DNA of 9,597 nucleotides from a bacterium (GCA_029976905.1 JAPOLW010000117.1:1-9597), one strand, 5' to 3'. Counted from the stretch's first letter, positions 1-7,268 are shown. Notes: a model not told the origin generated them from the sequence alone. A program made the numbers and translations.

Positions 1-1197
1 GCGGCGACGGCATCCTCCAGTCGCCGGAGTCCTGTGACGACGGGAATACGAACAACGCCGACAACTGTCGGAACAACTGTACGTTCTGCGGGGACGGCAT
101 CGTGCAGGTCGGTGAAGACTGCGATGATGGCAATAACAACAACGCCGACGCGTGCAGCAACGACTGCACGACGGGGCAAACCGGCGTCTGCGGGAACGGC
201 GTCGTCGACCCCGGTGAGTTCTGCGACGACGGCGATCTCAACAACAACAATGGGTGTCGCAACGACTGCACCGCTTGCGGAGATGGCGTACTTCAATCGG
301 GTGAGTCCTGTGACGACGGGAATACGAACGACGCCGACTCCTGTCGAAACAACTGTACCTTCTGCGGAGACGGCATCCTCCAGGCCGGTGAAAGTTGCGA
401 GCCGCCGGGAGGTCTAGCCGGCCCGATCCCGAGCGTCTGCCGCGCGGTATGCAACTACTGCGGTGACGGGGTCGTCCAGACCCAATTCGGGGAGAACTGT
501 GACGACCGCAACGCAGTCGATGACGATGCATGCAACAACCTCTGCCTGCCCAGCGTCGTCGTGCAATGTGGCAACGGCGTGGTCGACCCCGGCGAGTACT
601 GCGATGACGGGAACAGCAACAACAACGATGGTTGCCGCAACGACTGCACGGCATGCGGCGACGGCCGCCTCCAGCCAGGTGAGCAGTGCGACGACGGGAA
701 TTCCGTCGATGACGACAACTGCTCGAACCAATGCGAGCTGCCGTTCTGTGGCGACGGTAAGCTGGATCCTGGCGAGCAATGCGACGACGGCAACGACAAC
801 GACGACGACGGGTGCCGGAACGACTGCACCCTCTGCGGCGATGGAATCGTCCAGTCGACGGAACAGTGTGACGACGGGAACAACGACAACGGAGACAGCT
901 GCTACAACGACTGCACGTCGCCTTTCTGTGGCGACGGAATCGTCAACGAAGGCGAATCCTGCGACGACGGCAATGAAGTGAATTCCGACTCCTGTCGCAA
1001 CGACTGCAGCTTCTGCGGCGATGGCGTCAAGCAATCCAGCGAGAATTGCGACGACGGCAATTCCGACAATACCGACTCCTGCCGCAACGACTGCACCTTG
1101 TGTGGTGACGGCGAGGTTCAGACCCAATACGGGGAGACCTGTGACGACGGGAACGACAATGACTTCGACAGCTGCACCAATATCTGTCTGCCGCCGG
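1..1197 (+). repeat. Tandem 87-bp-period coding repeat array (about 13 units)
   Basis: The first cysteine codon of successive units falls at 87, 189, 276, 363, 459, 567, 654, 747, 834, 927, 1014 and 1101; one further unit is cut by the left edge. Six intervals are exactly 87 bp, and the others (93, 96, 102, 108) differ by multiples of 3, so the frame is preserved. Units at 189 and 567 are near-identical and start CGNGVVDPGE. Units at 459 and 1101 share an insertion (QTQFGE or QTQYGE) and a CLP ending. The unit at 363 lacks the CDDGN loop. DNA-level identity between units is high enough to allow slippage, recombination or misassembly. Confidence 0.85.
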
Positions 1198-1337
1198 CCA
1201 TTCCGCCGAACCCGATCCCGCCGGAGAGGTATCGCAAGCATCCCTGGGGCAAGAAGAGTGGCCTGATCGGAGACCTGCCGGTCCGTGGCCAGGGTGTCCC
1301 GAGCATGCGGTTGCCGCTGCCCCGGAATGGGCGCTAG
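1..1337 (+). CDS. Cysteine-rich repeat protein (DUF4215 / Myxococcus disulfide repeat), 5'-truncated
   Basis: The reading frame is open at the left edge (codons in phase from base 3) and ends at TAG 1335-1337, so this is the C-terminal part, about 444 residues, of a longer protein. It is almost entirely made of about 13 tandem repeats of the form CGDG-x4-GE-x-CDDGN-x6-C-x3-C, with four cysteines each and a modal length of 29 residues. This is the pattern of the DUF4215 / myxo_disulf_rpt family, found in large secreted or surface proteins of Myxococcota and relatives. The cysteines presumably form two disulfides per repeat outside the cytoplasm; the dense Asp/Asn loops could bind calcium, which is inference. 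The last 36 or so residues are basic and proline-rich, with no transmembrane segment and no PEP-CTERM or MYXO-CTERM sorting tail. Any signal peptide or catalytic domain would lie upstream. An ATG or GTG inside the repeats should not be taken as the start. The molecular role is unknown; adhesion or a structural stalk is plausible. Confidence 0.88.
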   Translation, partial: GDGILQSPESCDDGNTNNADNCRNNCTFCGDGIVQVGEDCDDGNNNNADACSNDCTTGQTGVCGNGVVDPGEFCDDGDLNNNNGCRNDCTACGDGVLQSGESCDDGNTNDADSCRNNCTFCGDGILQAGESCEPPGGLAGPIPSVCRAVCNYCGDGVVQTQFGENCDDRNAVDDDACNNLCLPSVVVQCGNGVVDPGEYCDDGNSNNNDGCRNDCTACGDGRLQPGEQCDDGNSVDDDNCSNQCELPFCGDGKLDPGEQCDDGNDNDDDGCRNDCTLCGDGIVQSTEQCDDGNNDNGDSCYNDCTSPFCGDGIVNEGESCDDGNEVNSDSCRNDCSFCGDGVKQSSENCDDGNSDNTDSCRNDCTLCGDGEVQTQYGETCDDGNDNDFDSCTNICLPPAIPPNPIPPERYRKHPWGKKSGLIGDLPVRGQGVPSMRLPLPRNGR

Positions 1338-1395
1338 GCCGTAGACCGCTGGCACGGGGGGCTCTGGTTCGCCCCGTCCAGGATGGCTCCGTCGG

Positions 1396-1423
1396 AAGGG
1401 GCGCCGGGAAGCCGGCGCCCCTT
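1396..1423. terminator. Perfect 12-bp GC-rich hairpin between convergent genes
   Basis: Arms 1396-1407 (AAGGGGCGCCGG) and 1412-1423 (CCGGCGCCCCTT) are perfect reverse complements around a 4-base GAAG loop. The hairpin lies 58 bases after the stop of the repeat-protein gene and 37 bases past the stop of the minus-strand gene, so it could end transcripts from both sides. The plus-strand tail is only weakly T-rich (CTGCGTTT) and the minus-strand tail is not T-rich, so it is not a textbook intrinsic terminator. A weaker inverted repeat (ACGGGG 1354-1359 / CCCCGT 1372-1377) lies just before it. Nothing else is visible in the 1338-1460 spacer. Confidence 0.65.
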
Positions 1424-1460
1424 CTGCGTTTGGGGCCAGGCGCGTGGGCGCCCAACGGGA

Positions 1461-3476
1461 TCAGGGCGGCCCCGGCTCCTTGAGCGCGCGTGCCTCGCTG
1501 AGGCGTTCGAAGAAGCGCACCAGTCCGACGTTCTCCCGGCCGGCGGGGTCGGTGAGAGCGCCGAGCGCGGTGTCGGAGGCGGCCGGTCCCAGTCCCCAGA
1601 AGGTATCGGCGGAGCGGGCCGCCTGCAGCGGGATGGCCGGCCGATCGGTCGTGATCAAGGACGCCCCGGCGGCGAGGGCGCGTGCGCCGGCGTCGCCGCG
1701 AACGAAACGCGAGGCGAGCGCCTGCAGATCCTCGAGGCCGAGGGCGACCAGCTCGGCCGCCACGTAGGCGTCTTGGCGGAGCGCCTCGAAGCGGCCCGGC
1801 CGGGGGCGGTGGGCAACGTCGCTTCCCTCGAGGATCCAGGTCGATCCACGTGGCCCTTCCCACAGCGTGAGGTTCGCGAAGACCGCGGCCATGGTGGCGA
1901 CGACGGCGCGGATCTCGGCCAGGGAGGTTCGGCCGACGTTCAGGCGGAGACCGACGATGCCTCCGGGTGCGAGACGGCGACGCGCGAGTTGAAGGCGCTC
2001 GAGGGTCGGGAGCCCTGCGCCGTCGGCAGACTCCAGGTGATCTGCCGAAAGAAGGATGACGTCCCAGGACTCCGTGGACGTGGCGAGCCGGCTCCAGGGC
2101 TCGGCTGCGATGAGCACGAGGCGCGTGTCCGAGAGTACGTCGAGGTTCGACTCGTCGAAGAAACGCGCGGTTTGTTGCGCGGCGCCGGAGTGGTCGAGGA
2201 CGTCGAGACGCTCGATGGGGTGCGTGAGGATCGAGGACGCCTCATTGCCCGCACCGAAGCCGACCAACAGAACGCGGCGCGGTTGCGGGTGCAGGAGTAG
2301 GGGGATCTGGGCGACGACGCGGTCGCCGACGTCGGTACCGACCGAGCCGACTGCGCGGCCGTCGTCCCGTCGGACGATGCGGCCCTGCTCGGGGTCGTCG
2401 GTCACCAGCGTCGTTCCGCCGCGATGCTCCGCGAAGTAGAGAAGGGCTCCGTAGCGTTCTTCGAAGACCGTGCGCCGCACGGCGTCCCCCATCCCGCGCA
2501 GGAGGGGCGGCGTCGCGACCAGGAGGATCGAAAACCCGAGCGCGGCCGCTCCCAGGCCGGTGCGCACACGACGTATCTGTCCCCCGAGCGCCACGCCCAG
2601 CGGAATCGCAACCGGAAGCAGAAGGGCCGCGCCCACCGCGAAGACGAGTCCGACGGCGCGTGGCCACGAGCCCAGCCCGCCTGCGCGGCGGGCGGCTCCG
2701 GGAAGAATCCAGGCCAGCTCGCCGTAGGCGGCCGTCACCGCGATCATCGCGAGAAGTGCCATGGTGATGGCGCGGGCGGGCGGCCCGGGTTTCGATTCGC
2801 CCCGTGCGCCCCCGAGGGCCAGACCGACGAGAAGGGTTGCGAGGCAGACCGTCTCGGTGGTCACCGAAGCTCCCGCGTAGGGGCCGACCCAGCGAGCGGC
2901 GAGGGTGGTCCAGAGGCCGAGCAGACCCCCCGCGGTCAGAGCCGACCACGGGGCGCCGCGGGCCGGACCGCGGACCGGGGCTTGGTCGCGAGCGGCGGAG
3001 GCGAGCACGGCGAGGCCGACGGCGACGCCCAGCGCGACCGCGGTGGCACTCGTCAGGCCGAGTCCGAGTTGGTCGACGCCAGGACCGTCTGCGAGGAGCG
3101 CGCCTGCCGCGGCGCCGAGGAGGGGCGGCGCCACGGAGACTCGCGGCGCAGCGGCGCTTGCTCCGAGCGCGGCGGCGGCGACCGTCACGAGAAGGGGGGC
3201 GAGGGGGCCGACCGACGAGAGCGTTGCGCTCGCGCCCGCGCACAGGCCCATGGCCAGAAGTTGGCGTCGGGCGAAGCCCGCGCGGTCGCAAGGGCTCGCC
3301 CACAGGGCCCCGGCGGCGAACCCCATGCCGGCGGCGGCAGCCAGGTCCAGGCCTGGAACGCCGCTGGTGGCGGGGGAGAGGGCCAGCCAGTGCAGGGTGG
3401 CCCGGGCCCATGCCAGGGCGCCGAGTCCCCAGGCGAAGGCGAGGCCGGCGGCCAGAACCCGCGAGGCAAGCGGCAT
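1461..3476 (-). CDS. Polytopic membrane protein with C-terminal spermidine-synthase-like domain
   Basis: Encodes 671 residues. The N-terminal half (about 1-320) is a series of Ala/Leu/Gly-rich hydrophobic stretches, roughly nine or ten membrane segments (for example near 7-30, 115-160, 177-193, 207-223, 237-258, 272-320). The C-terminal half, about 325-671, is soluble and resembles the SAM-binding fold of polyamine aminopropyltransferases. It has a glycine-rich nucleotide loop VLLVGFGAG (402-410), a following strand ending in Asp428, WDVILL (471-476), a RRLAPGGIVGLRL strand, and a late TTDRPAIPL element like the TDDRPxLEF of that family. The usual acidic residue of the SAM ribose site is changed (DVLD where VELD is typical), and the catalytic Asp-rich segment reads LSADHLESADG, so true spermidine synthesis is doubtful. 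The Met at 3476 was chosen because it directly precedes the first membrane helix; upstream in-frame codons run into the divergent gene. No clear ribosome site is visible. It is divergent from the CoA-transferase operon and functionally unlinked as far as can be seen. Confidence 0.8.
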   Translation of the reverse strand: MPLASRVLAAGLAFAWGLGALAWARATLHWLALSPATSGVPGLDLAAAAGMGFAAGALWASPCDRAGFARRQLLAMGLCAGASATLSSVGPLAPLLVTVAAAALGASAAAPRVSVAPPLLGAAAGALLADGPGVDQLGLGLTSATAVALGVAVGLAVLASAARDQAPVRGPARGAPWSALTAGGLLGLWTTLAARWVGPYAGASVTTETVCLATLLVGLALGGARGESKPGPPARAITMALLAMIAVTAAYGELAWILPGAARRAGGLGSWPRAVGLVFAVGAALLLPVAIPLGVALGGQIRRVRTGLGAAALGFSILLVATPPLLRGMGDAVRRTVFEERYGALLYFAEHRGGTTLVTDDPEQGRIVRRDDGRAVGSVGTDVGDRVVAQIPLLLHPQPRRVLLVGFGAGNEASSILTHPIERLDVLDHSGAAQQTARFFDESNLDVLSDTRLVLIAAEPWSRLATSTESWDVILLSADHLESADGAGLPTLERLQLARRRLAPGGIVGLRLNVGRTSLAEIRAVVATMAAVFANLTLWEGPRGSTWILEGSDVAHRPRPGRFEALRQDAYVAAELVALGLEDLQALASRFVRGDAGARALAAGASLITTDRPAIPLQAARSADTFWGLGPAASDTALGALTDPAGRENVGLVRFFERLSEARALKEPGPP

Positions 3477-3630
3477 CGCGCGAGTGTACGAGCCAGTGCC
3501 GCAGTGGTCCAGAACCGGGTTCCGGGCGGCGGATAGCGCAAGCGACGGCCGGGCGCATCGTTGCCCGGTGCGGACTTCCGGGGTAGCTGGAGAATCGCCG
3601 CACGGGAGGCGGCGCGGGCGTCTGGAATCC
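3477..3630. promoter_or_regulatory. Divergent intergenic region, presumed promoters for both directions
   Basis: This 154-base gap separates the divergent starts at 3476 (minus) and 3631 (plus), so promoters for both genes must lie here or overlap the gene starts. No convincing -35/-10 pair is seen. Two short inverted repeats are present: GAACC-G-GGTTC at 3512-3522, and CCGGGC/GCCCGG at 3549-3554 and 3563-3568 with an 8-base spacer. Either could be an operator half-site pair, but at this GC content such repeats also arise by chance. An in-frame GTG at 3568 is an alternative but less likely start for the plus-strand gene. Confidence 0.4.
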
Positions 3631-6045
3631 ATGGAAGCGTTGAGGGATCTACGGGTCGTCGAGATCGGCGGCGACATCGCGTGCGCGTACGCGACCAAGC
3701 TGCTCGCCGATCTGGGCGCGGACGTCGTGAAGATCGAGCCTCCGGGCGGTGACCCCCTGCGCCGGTGGGGGCCGTTCGAAGGGGGCCGCCCGGATCCGGA
3801 GCGCAGCGGATTGTTCCGTTACCTCCATGCCAACAAGCGCAGCATCGTGCTCGACCTCGACGAGGAGCCCGATCGCGACAAGGCCCGGGCTCTCGTGTCG
3901 GGAGCCGACCTCCTGGTCGAGAGCGGTCCCGCTGGAGACCTCGAGCGGCGCGGTCTCGGCCCAGCGGAGCTGCGCGCCGCTGGGCTCCGGCTCGCAATCG
4001 TGCGCATCTCGCCCTTCGGCCAGAGTGGTCCCTATTGCGATCTCGAGGCAACCGATCTGGTGGTGCAGGCCGCAGGAGGTTGGGTCTCGGCCCACGGCCT
4101 TCCGGGCTCTCCCGCCGTGCGCGTCGGTGGGCGGATTCCGGAGTATCTGGCGGGTTCCTTCGCGGCCACGGCGGCCCTGACCGCGACCCGGGCCGCGCGC
4201 GATCGTGCCGATGTCGTTTCCGTCGACGTGTCGATCATGGAATGCCTGGTCGGAACGCTTCCGTACCCGATGCTCTGGGCGGAGACCCTCGCGCGCATGG
4301 GCATGCCGCCGCCGCAGAAGCGCCGCACGCCTCTTCCGGGCGTGCTGCGATGCAAGGACGGATGGGTGGGGGTCAACGTGCTCACCGCCCAACAATGGAC
4401 CGATACCTGCAATCTCTTCGAGGTGCCCGGGTTTGCCGATCAGCAGAAGGACATCCAATCGGATCTTCCCATCGCCGGGGATTTCTTTGCCGCGATCCAG
4501 CCCTGGCTCGACGCCCACACCGCCGATGAGATCGTGACGCTTGGACAGGCGTTCCGCATCCCTACGGTGTGGATCGGTACGGGGGACACACTGGAGCGAT
4601 TCGCCCAGTTTCGCGAGCGACCCTTCTACATCGACGAACCCGACGGCTCGTGGCGACGCCCCGGATTTCCCTATCGCCTGGGACGGACGCCGGCCCGGGT
4701 GCGATCCCGGGCCCCCCGGCTCGGCGAGCACACGGAATCACTCGCGCGGCCGTGGGGGGAGCGCGAGCGTCCGGAATCGACGGTACGGACGGCGCGACCG
4801 CACGGTCGTTCCGACGTCCCGGGCCTTCCCTTCCGTGATCTGCGCATTCTCGATCTGGGGACGTTCTGGGCCGGTCCCTACGTGGGGATGTACTTCGCCA
4901 CCCACGGAGCCGACGTCATCAAGGTGGAATCGGTGCAGCGACCCGACGGGTTCCGCTTCAGCCAGACCTACCCGCAGCTGGGGGACGACTATTACGAGCA
5001 CAGCACGACCTATCAGGGATCGAATCACGGCAAGCGGGATCTGACACTCGACCTGCGCGATGAAGAAGCGCGCGCGCTGCTCTTGCGCCTGGTCGCCGAC
5101 GCGGACGTGGTGATCGAGAATTTTTCTCCGCGGGTCATGGAAAACTTCGGTCTGACCTACGAGACGCTCGCCGCGGCGAAGCCCGACCTCATCCTGGTGC
5201 GCATGCCCGGCTTCGGTCTGGAAGGACCGTGGCGGGATTATGTTGGGTGGGCGACGGTGATCGAGCAGGCCAGCGGGATGACCTGGGTCACCGGCCATCC
5301 CGACGGCCCGCCGCTCAACCCGGGGGGCTTCATCGATTGCGGTGTTTCCATGCACGTCGGGGTCGCCGTCCAGGCGGCGCTCACGCATCGGGATCGGACC
5401 GGGGAGGGGCAGCAGATCGAGGTGGCGCAGCTCGAGACCGGCGCCTGCTTCACGCCGGAGCAGGTGATCGAGCATACGATGAACGCACACGTCCTTGGCC
5501 GTCTCGGAAATCGCGATCGCGACATGGCTCCCCAGGGCGCCTATCCGACGGCGGACGATTCCTGGGTCGCCCTATCGGTCCGCGACGACGCGGACTGGGC
5601 GGCGCTCGTCGAGATTCTCGGCCGCCCGCCGTGGGCGCTCGCACCCGGATTGGACTCGCTCGAGGGGCGGCGACGGGAACACGACGCTCTCGACCGGCAT
5701 CTCGAAACCTGGACCCGGACGCGCCCGGCCGCCGAGGTCGTCGCTTTGTTGCGGGAGCGGCGGATCCCCGTCGCCGAGCCCCTGGTCGCGACGCGGATGT
5801 ACGGGGAGCCTCAGTTGGAAGCGCGCGGCTACTACCAGACGTTGCGCCATCCCCGTTCCGGCGAGCGTCGCTATCCGGTCTGGCCGATCCGGTTCTCCTA
5901 CGGACCCGAGCCGGCCTTTGCGAGCGTCGCGCCGACGCTGGGGCAGCACAACGCCGAGATCCTCGGGGACGAGCTGGGGCTCGGGGAAAAAGACCTTGAG
6001 CGGCTACGGGACGCCTCTATCATCGGGGATAAAATGGCTGATTGA
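3631..6045 (+). CDS. Tandem two-domain family III CoA-transferase (CaiB/BaiF fusion)
   Basis: The 804-residue product is two complete CaiB/BaiF-type units in one chain, about twice the usual 380-400 residues. Unit 1 (about 4-372) opens LRDLRVVEIG, carries DVVKIEPPGGDPLR, NKRSIVLDL and FGQSGPY, and closes APRLGEHTESL. Unit 2 (about 401-804) opens FRDLRILDLG, carries ADVIKVES, GKRDLTLDL, DVVIENFSPRV and GFGLEGPW, and closes APTLGQHNAEIL. An Arg/Pro-rich linker of about 28 residues joins them. Family III enzymes move CoA between acids through an aspartyl-CoA intermediate; related members are alpha-methylacyl-CoA racemases. The catalytic Asp is present in unit 2 as Asp569 (GGFIDCG, then HRDRTGEGQ at the normal distance), but the aligned residue in unit 1 is Glu171 (RIPEYLAG). 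Start ATG 3631 fits the family N-terminus; upstream in-frame codons are antisense to the neighbouring gene. The ribosome site is weak (GGA 3624-3626). Likely role: CoA activation or epimerisation of the substrate used by the downstream beta-oxidation genes, cytoplasmic. Confidence 0.88.
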   Translation: MEALRDLRVVEIGGDIACAYATKLLADLGADVVKIEPPGGDPLRRWGPFEGGRPDPERSGLFRYLHANKRSIVLDLDEEPDRDKARALVSGADLLVESGPAGDLERRGLGPAELRAAGLRLAIVRISPFGQSGPYCDLEATDLVVQAAGGWVSAHGLPGSPAVRVGGRIPEYLAGSFAATAALTATRAARDRADVVSVDVSIMECLVGTLPYPMLWAETLARMGMPPPQKRRTPLPGVLRCKDGWVGVNVLTAQQWTDTCNLFEVPGFADQQKDIQSDLPIAGDFFAAIQPWLDAHTADEIVTLGQAFRIPTVWIGTGDTLERFAQFRERPFYIDEPDGSWRRPGFPYRLGRTPARVRSRAPRLGEHTESLARPWGERERPESTVRTARPHGRSDVPGLPFRDLRILDLGTFWAGPYVGMYFATHGADVIKVESVQRPDGFRFSQTYPQLGDDYYEHSTTYQGSNHGKRDLTLDLRDEEARALLLRLVADADVVIENFSPRVMENFGLTYETLAAAKPDLILVRMPGFGLEGPWRDYVGWATVIEQASGMTWVTGHPDGPPLNPGGFIDCGVSMHVGVAVQAALTHRDRTGEGQQIEVAQLETGACFTPEQVIEHTMNAHVLGRLGNRDRDMAPQGAYPTADDSWVALSVRDDADWAALVEILGRPPWALAPGLDSLEGRRREHDALDRHLETWTRTRPAAEVVALLRERRIPVAEPLVATRMYGEPQLEARGYYQTLRHPRSGERRYPVWPIRFSYGPEPAFASVAPTLGQHNAEILGDELGLGEKDLERLRDASIIGDKMAD

Positions 6046-6070
6046 ACGCCCTAAAAACGTTCGCTTTAAC
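6042..6070 (+). promoter_or_regulatory. Candidate internal sigma70-like promoter before the first dehydrogenase
   Basis: An unusually AT-rich patch spans the stop of the CoA-transferase gene and the 41-base gap. TTGAAC (6042-6047) and TTTAAC (6065-6070) are separated by 17 bases, each matching four of six consensus positions. A start site would fall only about 10 bases before the ATG at 6087, leaving almost no leader, which counts against it. It may simply be a relaxed spacer. Confidence 0.22.
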
Positions 6071-6078
6071 CAAGGTAC

Positions 6079-6082
6079 GGAG
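6079..6082 (+). promoter_or_regulatory. Ribosome binding site for the FadE29-like gene
   Basis: GGAG lies 4 bases before ATG 6087, with a second purine run AAGG at 6072-6075. It supports ATG 6087 over the in-frame TTG at 6042, which would overlap the previous stop and add 15 residues not expected in the family (the family N-terminus is M-x-(I/V)-D-x-TPEQ). Confidence 0.5.
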
Positions 6083-6086
6083 TCCC

Positions 6087-7256
6087 ATGTACGTCGATTA
6101 CACCCCAGAACAGCAAGACCTGCGCAACAAGATCCGTGATTACTTCACGGGCCTGATGACGGAAGAGACCCGCGAGAGTCTCAGCCACGAAGTCGGTGGC
6201 GAAGCCTATAAGGCCGTCATCCGGCAGATCGGAAAGGACGGCTGGCTCGGCGTCGGTTGGCCCAAGGAGTGGGGCGGCCAGGGCTTCACGGGCATCGAGC
6301 AGCTCATCTTCCTCGACGAGGCACGCCGCGCGGGCGCGCCGCTCCCCTTCGTGACGCTCAATACGGTCGGACCGGCCCTCATGCGTCACGGTACCGAGGA
6401 GCAGAAGAAGGAGTTCCTGCCCCTGATCCTTGGCGGCGAGGTGCACTTCGCGATCGGCTACTCCGAGCCGGGTGCGGGCACCGATCTGGCCGCGCTCTCG
6501 ACGCGTGCCGAGCGCATGGGAGATGAGTACCTCGTCAACGGGACCAAGATGTACACGAGCGGCGCCAACGACGCCGACTACATCTGGCTCGCCGTTCGCA
6601 CCGATCCCGAGGCGAAGAAGCACAAGGGGATCTCGATCCTGATCACGCCCACCGATCAGGAGGGTTTTCGGGTCGCGCCGATCTTCACCGTCGGAGATGG
6701 TCGGACGAACATGACCTACTACGACGACGTGCGGGTCCCGGTGACCAATCGCGTCGGCGGGGAAAACGAAGGTTGGCAGCTCATCACCACGCAGCTCAAC
6801 TACGAACGCATCGGCCTCGGCGTCTGGGGTTGCATCGCCCAGCGTCTGGTCGACGATACGATCCGTTTCGCTCGTGAGACCGTCTCCGACGACGGCAGGA
6901 CCCTGCTCGAACAGGGCTGGGTCCAGAGCGCCCTTGCCGAAGCCTACGCGCGTACCGAGGCCGCCAAGGTGATGAACTGGCGCATGGCCTGGGAACTCGA
7001 AGGGGGGCGCCTCGACCCGGCGCGCGCTTCCTCGGTCAAGGTCTTTGGCACCGAAGAGCTGATCGAAATCTACCGCCTCCTGCTCGATGTCCTTGGCGCA
7101 CCGGGGCTGCTCAAGTCCGGGTCGCCAGGCGCGGTCTTGCGCGGCGAGATCGAGATGCAGTATCGGGCCTGCCAGATCAATACGTTCGGCGGTGGCGTGA
7201 ACGAGATCCAACGCCAGATCGTCGCGATGATGGGGCTCGGCCTGCCAAGGCGGTGA
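6087..7256 (+). CDS. Acyl-CoA dehydrogenase, FadE29/ChsE2-like catalytic subunit
   Basis: A 389-residue flavoprotein of the acyl-CoA dehydrogenase family, close to mycobacterial FadE29 (ChsE2) in length and motifs: MYVDYTPEQ start, DGWLGVGWPKEWGG (51-64), PLPFVTLNTVGP (85-96), HFAIGYSEPGAGTDLA (120-135), GANDADYIWLA (159-169), YYDDVRVPV (211-219 region), LITTQLNYER (232-241) and TFGGGVNEIQR (366-376). It would introduce the alpha,beta double bond into an acyl-CoA, passing electrons to electron-transfer flavoprotein. Glu240 in NYER sits where isovaleryl-CoA dehydrogenase and FadE29-type enzymes keep the catalytic base. The usual R-x2-F-x2-PI-x2-FQ FAD motif is absent (the segment around 270-290 reads DGRTLLEQGWVQSALAE), which fits a subunit that completes its FAD site with a partner. 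That partner is probably the gene at 8255. It follows the CoA-transferase by 41 bases and precedes the MaoC-DUF35 gene by 22. Function as a steroid side-chain enzyme is inferred from homology, not shown. Confidence 0.92.
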   Translation: MYVDYTPEQQDLRNKIRDYFTGLMTEETRESLSHEVGGEAYKAVIRQIGKDGWLGVGWPKEWGGQGFTGIEQLIFLDEARRAGAPLPFVTLNTVGPALMRHGTEEQKKEFLPLILGGEVHFAIGYSEPGAGTDLAALSTRAERMGDEYLVNGTKMYTSGANDADYIWLAVRTDPEAKKHKGISILITPTDQEGFRVAPIFTVGDGRTNMTYYDDVRVPVTNRVGGENEGWQLITTQLNYERIGLGVWGCIAQRLVDDTIRFARETVSDDGRTLLEQGWVQSALAEAYARTEAAKVMNWRMAWELEGGRLDPARASSVKVFGTEELIEIYRLLLDVLGAPGLLKSGSPGAVLRGEIEMQYRACQINTFGGGVNEIQRQIVAMMGLGLPRR

Positions 7257-7260
7257 GTTC

Positions 7261-7268
7261 GAAGGGAG
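7261..7268 (+). promoter_or_regulatory. Ribosome binding site deciding a GTG start
   Basis: GAAGGGAG ends 10 bases before GTG 7279. The next in-frame ATG (7381) would remove the first 34 residues of the MaoC domain, so the GTG start is preferred. Confidence 0.55.

Noticed and set aside
34..417. Thr/Ala-rich plus-strand ORFs in another frame of the repeats (also 463-981)
   Set aside because: They are frame shadows of the cysteine repeat; the repeat frame has the conserved Cys/Gly pattern.
1..1197. CRISPR array or satellite-like repeat
   Set aside because: The periodic units are in-frame coding repeats of varying sequence and length, with no constant repeat/spacer alternation.
414..1355. Long minus-strand ORF (313 residues) opposite the repeat gene
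   Set aside because: It is a mirror of the periodic repeat codons, with monotonous Val/Ala content and no independent signals.
1383..2300. Plus-strand ORFs opposite the membrane protein (also 2424-3536)
   Set aside because: Low-complexity Arg/Gly/Glu-rich translations caused by high GC; the minus frame has helices and family motifs.
2905..3630. A 242-residue N-terminal extension of the CoA-transferase in the same frame
   Set aside because: It is Arg/Ala/Pro-rich low-complexity translation, lies antisense to the membrane protein gene, and the family N-terminus begins at ATG 3631.
3477..3698. A 74-residue N-terminal extension of the minus-strand membrane protein
   Set aside because: It is Arg/Pro-rich, overlaps the start of the divergent gene, and has no membrane or family character; Met at 3476 begins the first helix.
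6030..6035. TAAAAT as a -10 box near the end of the CoA-transferase gene
   Set aside because: No -35 element stands at an acceptable distance upstream; it falls inside coding sequence.
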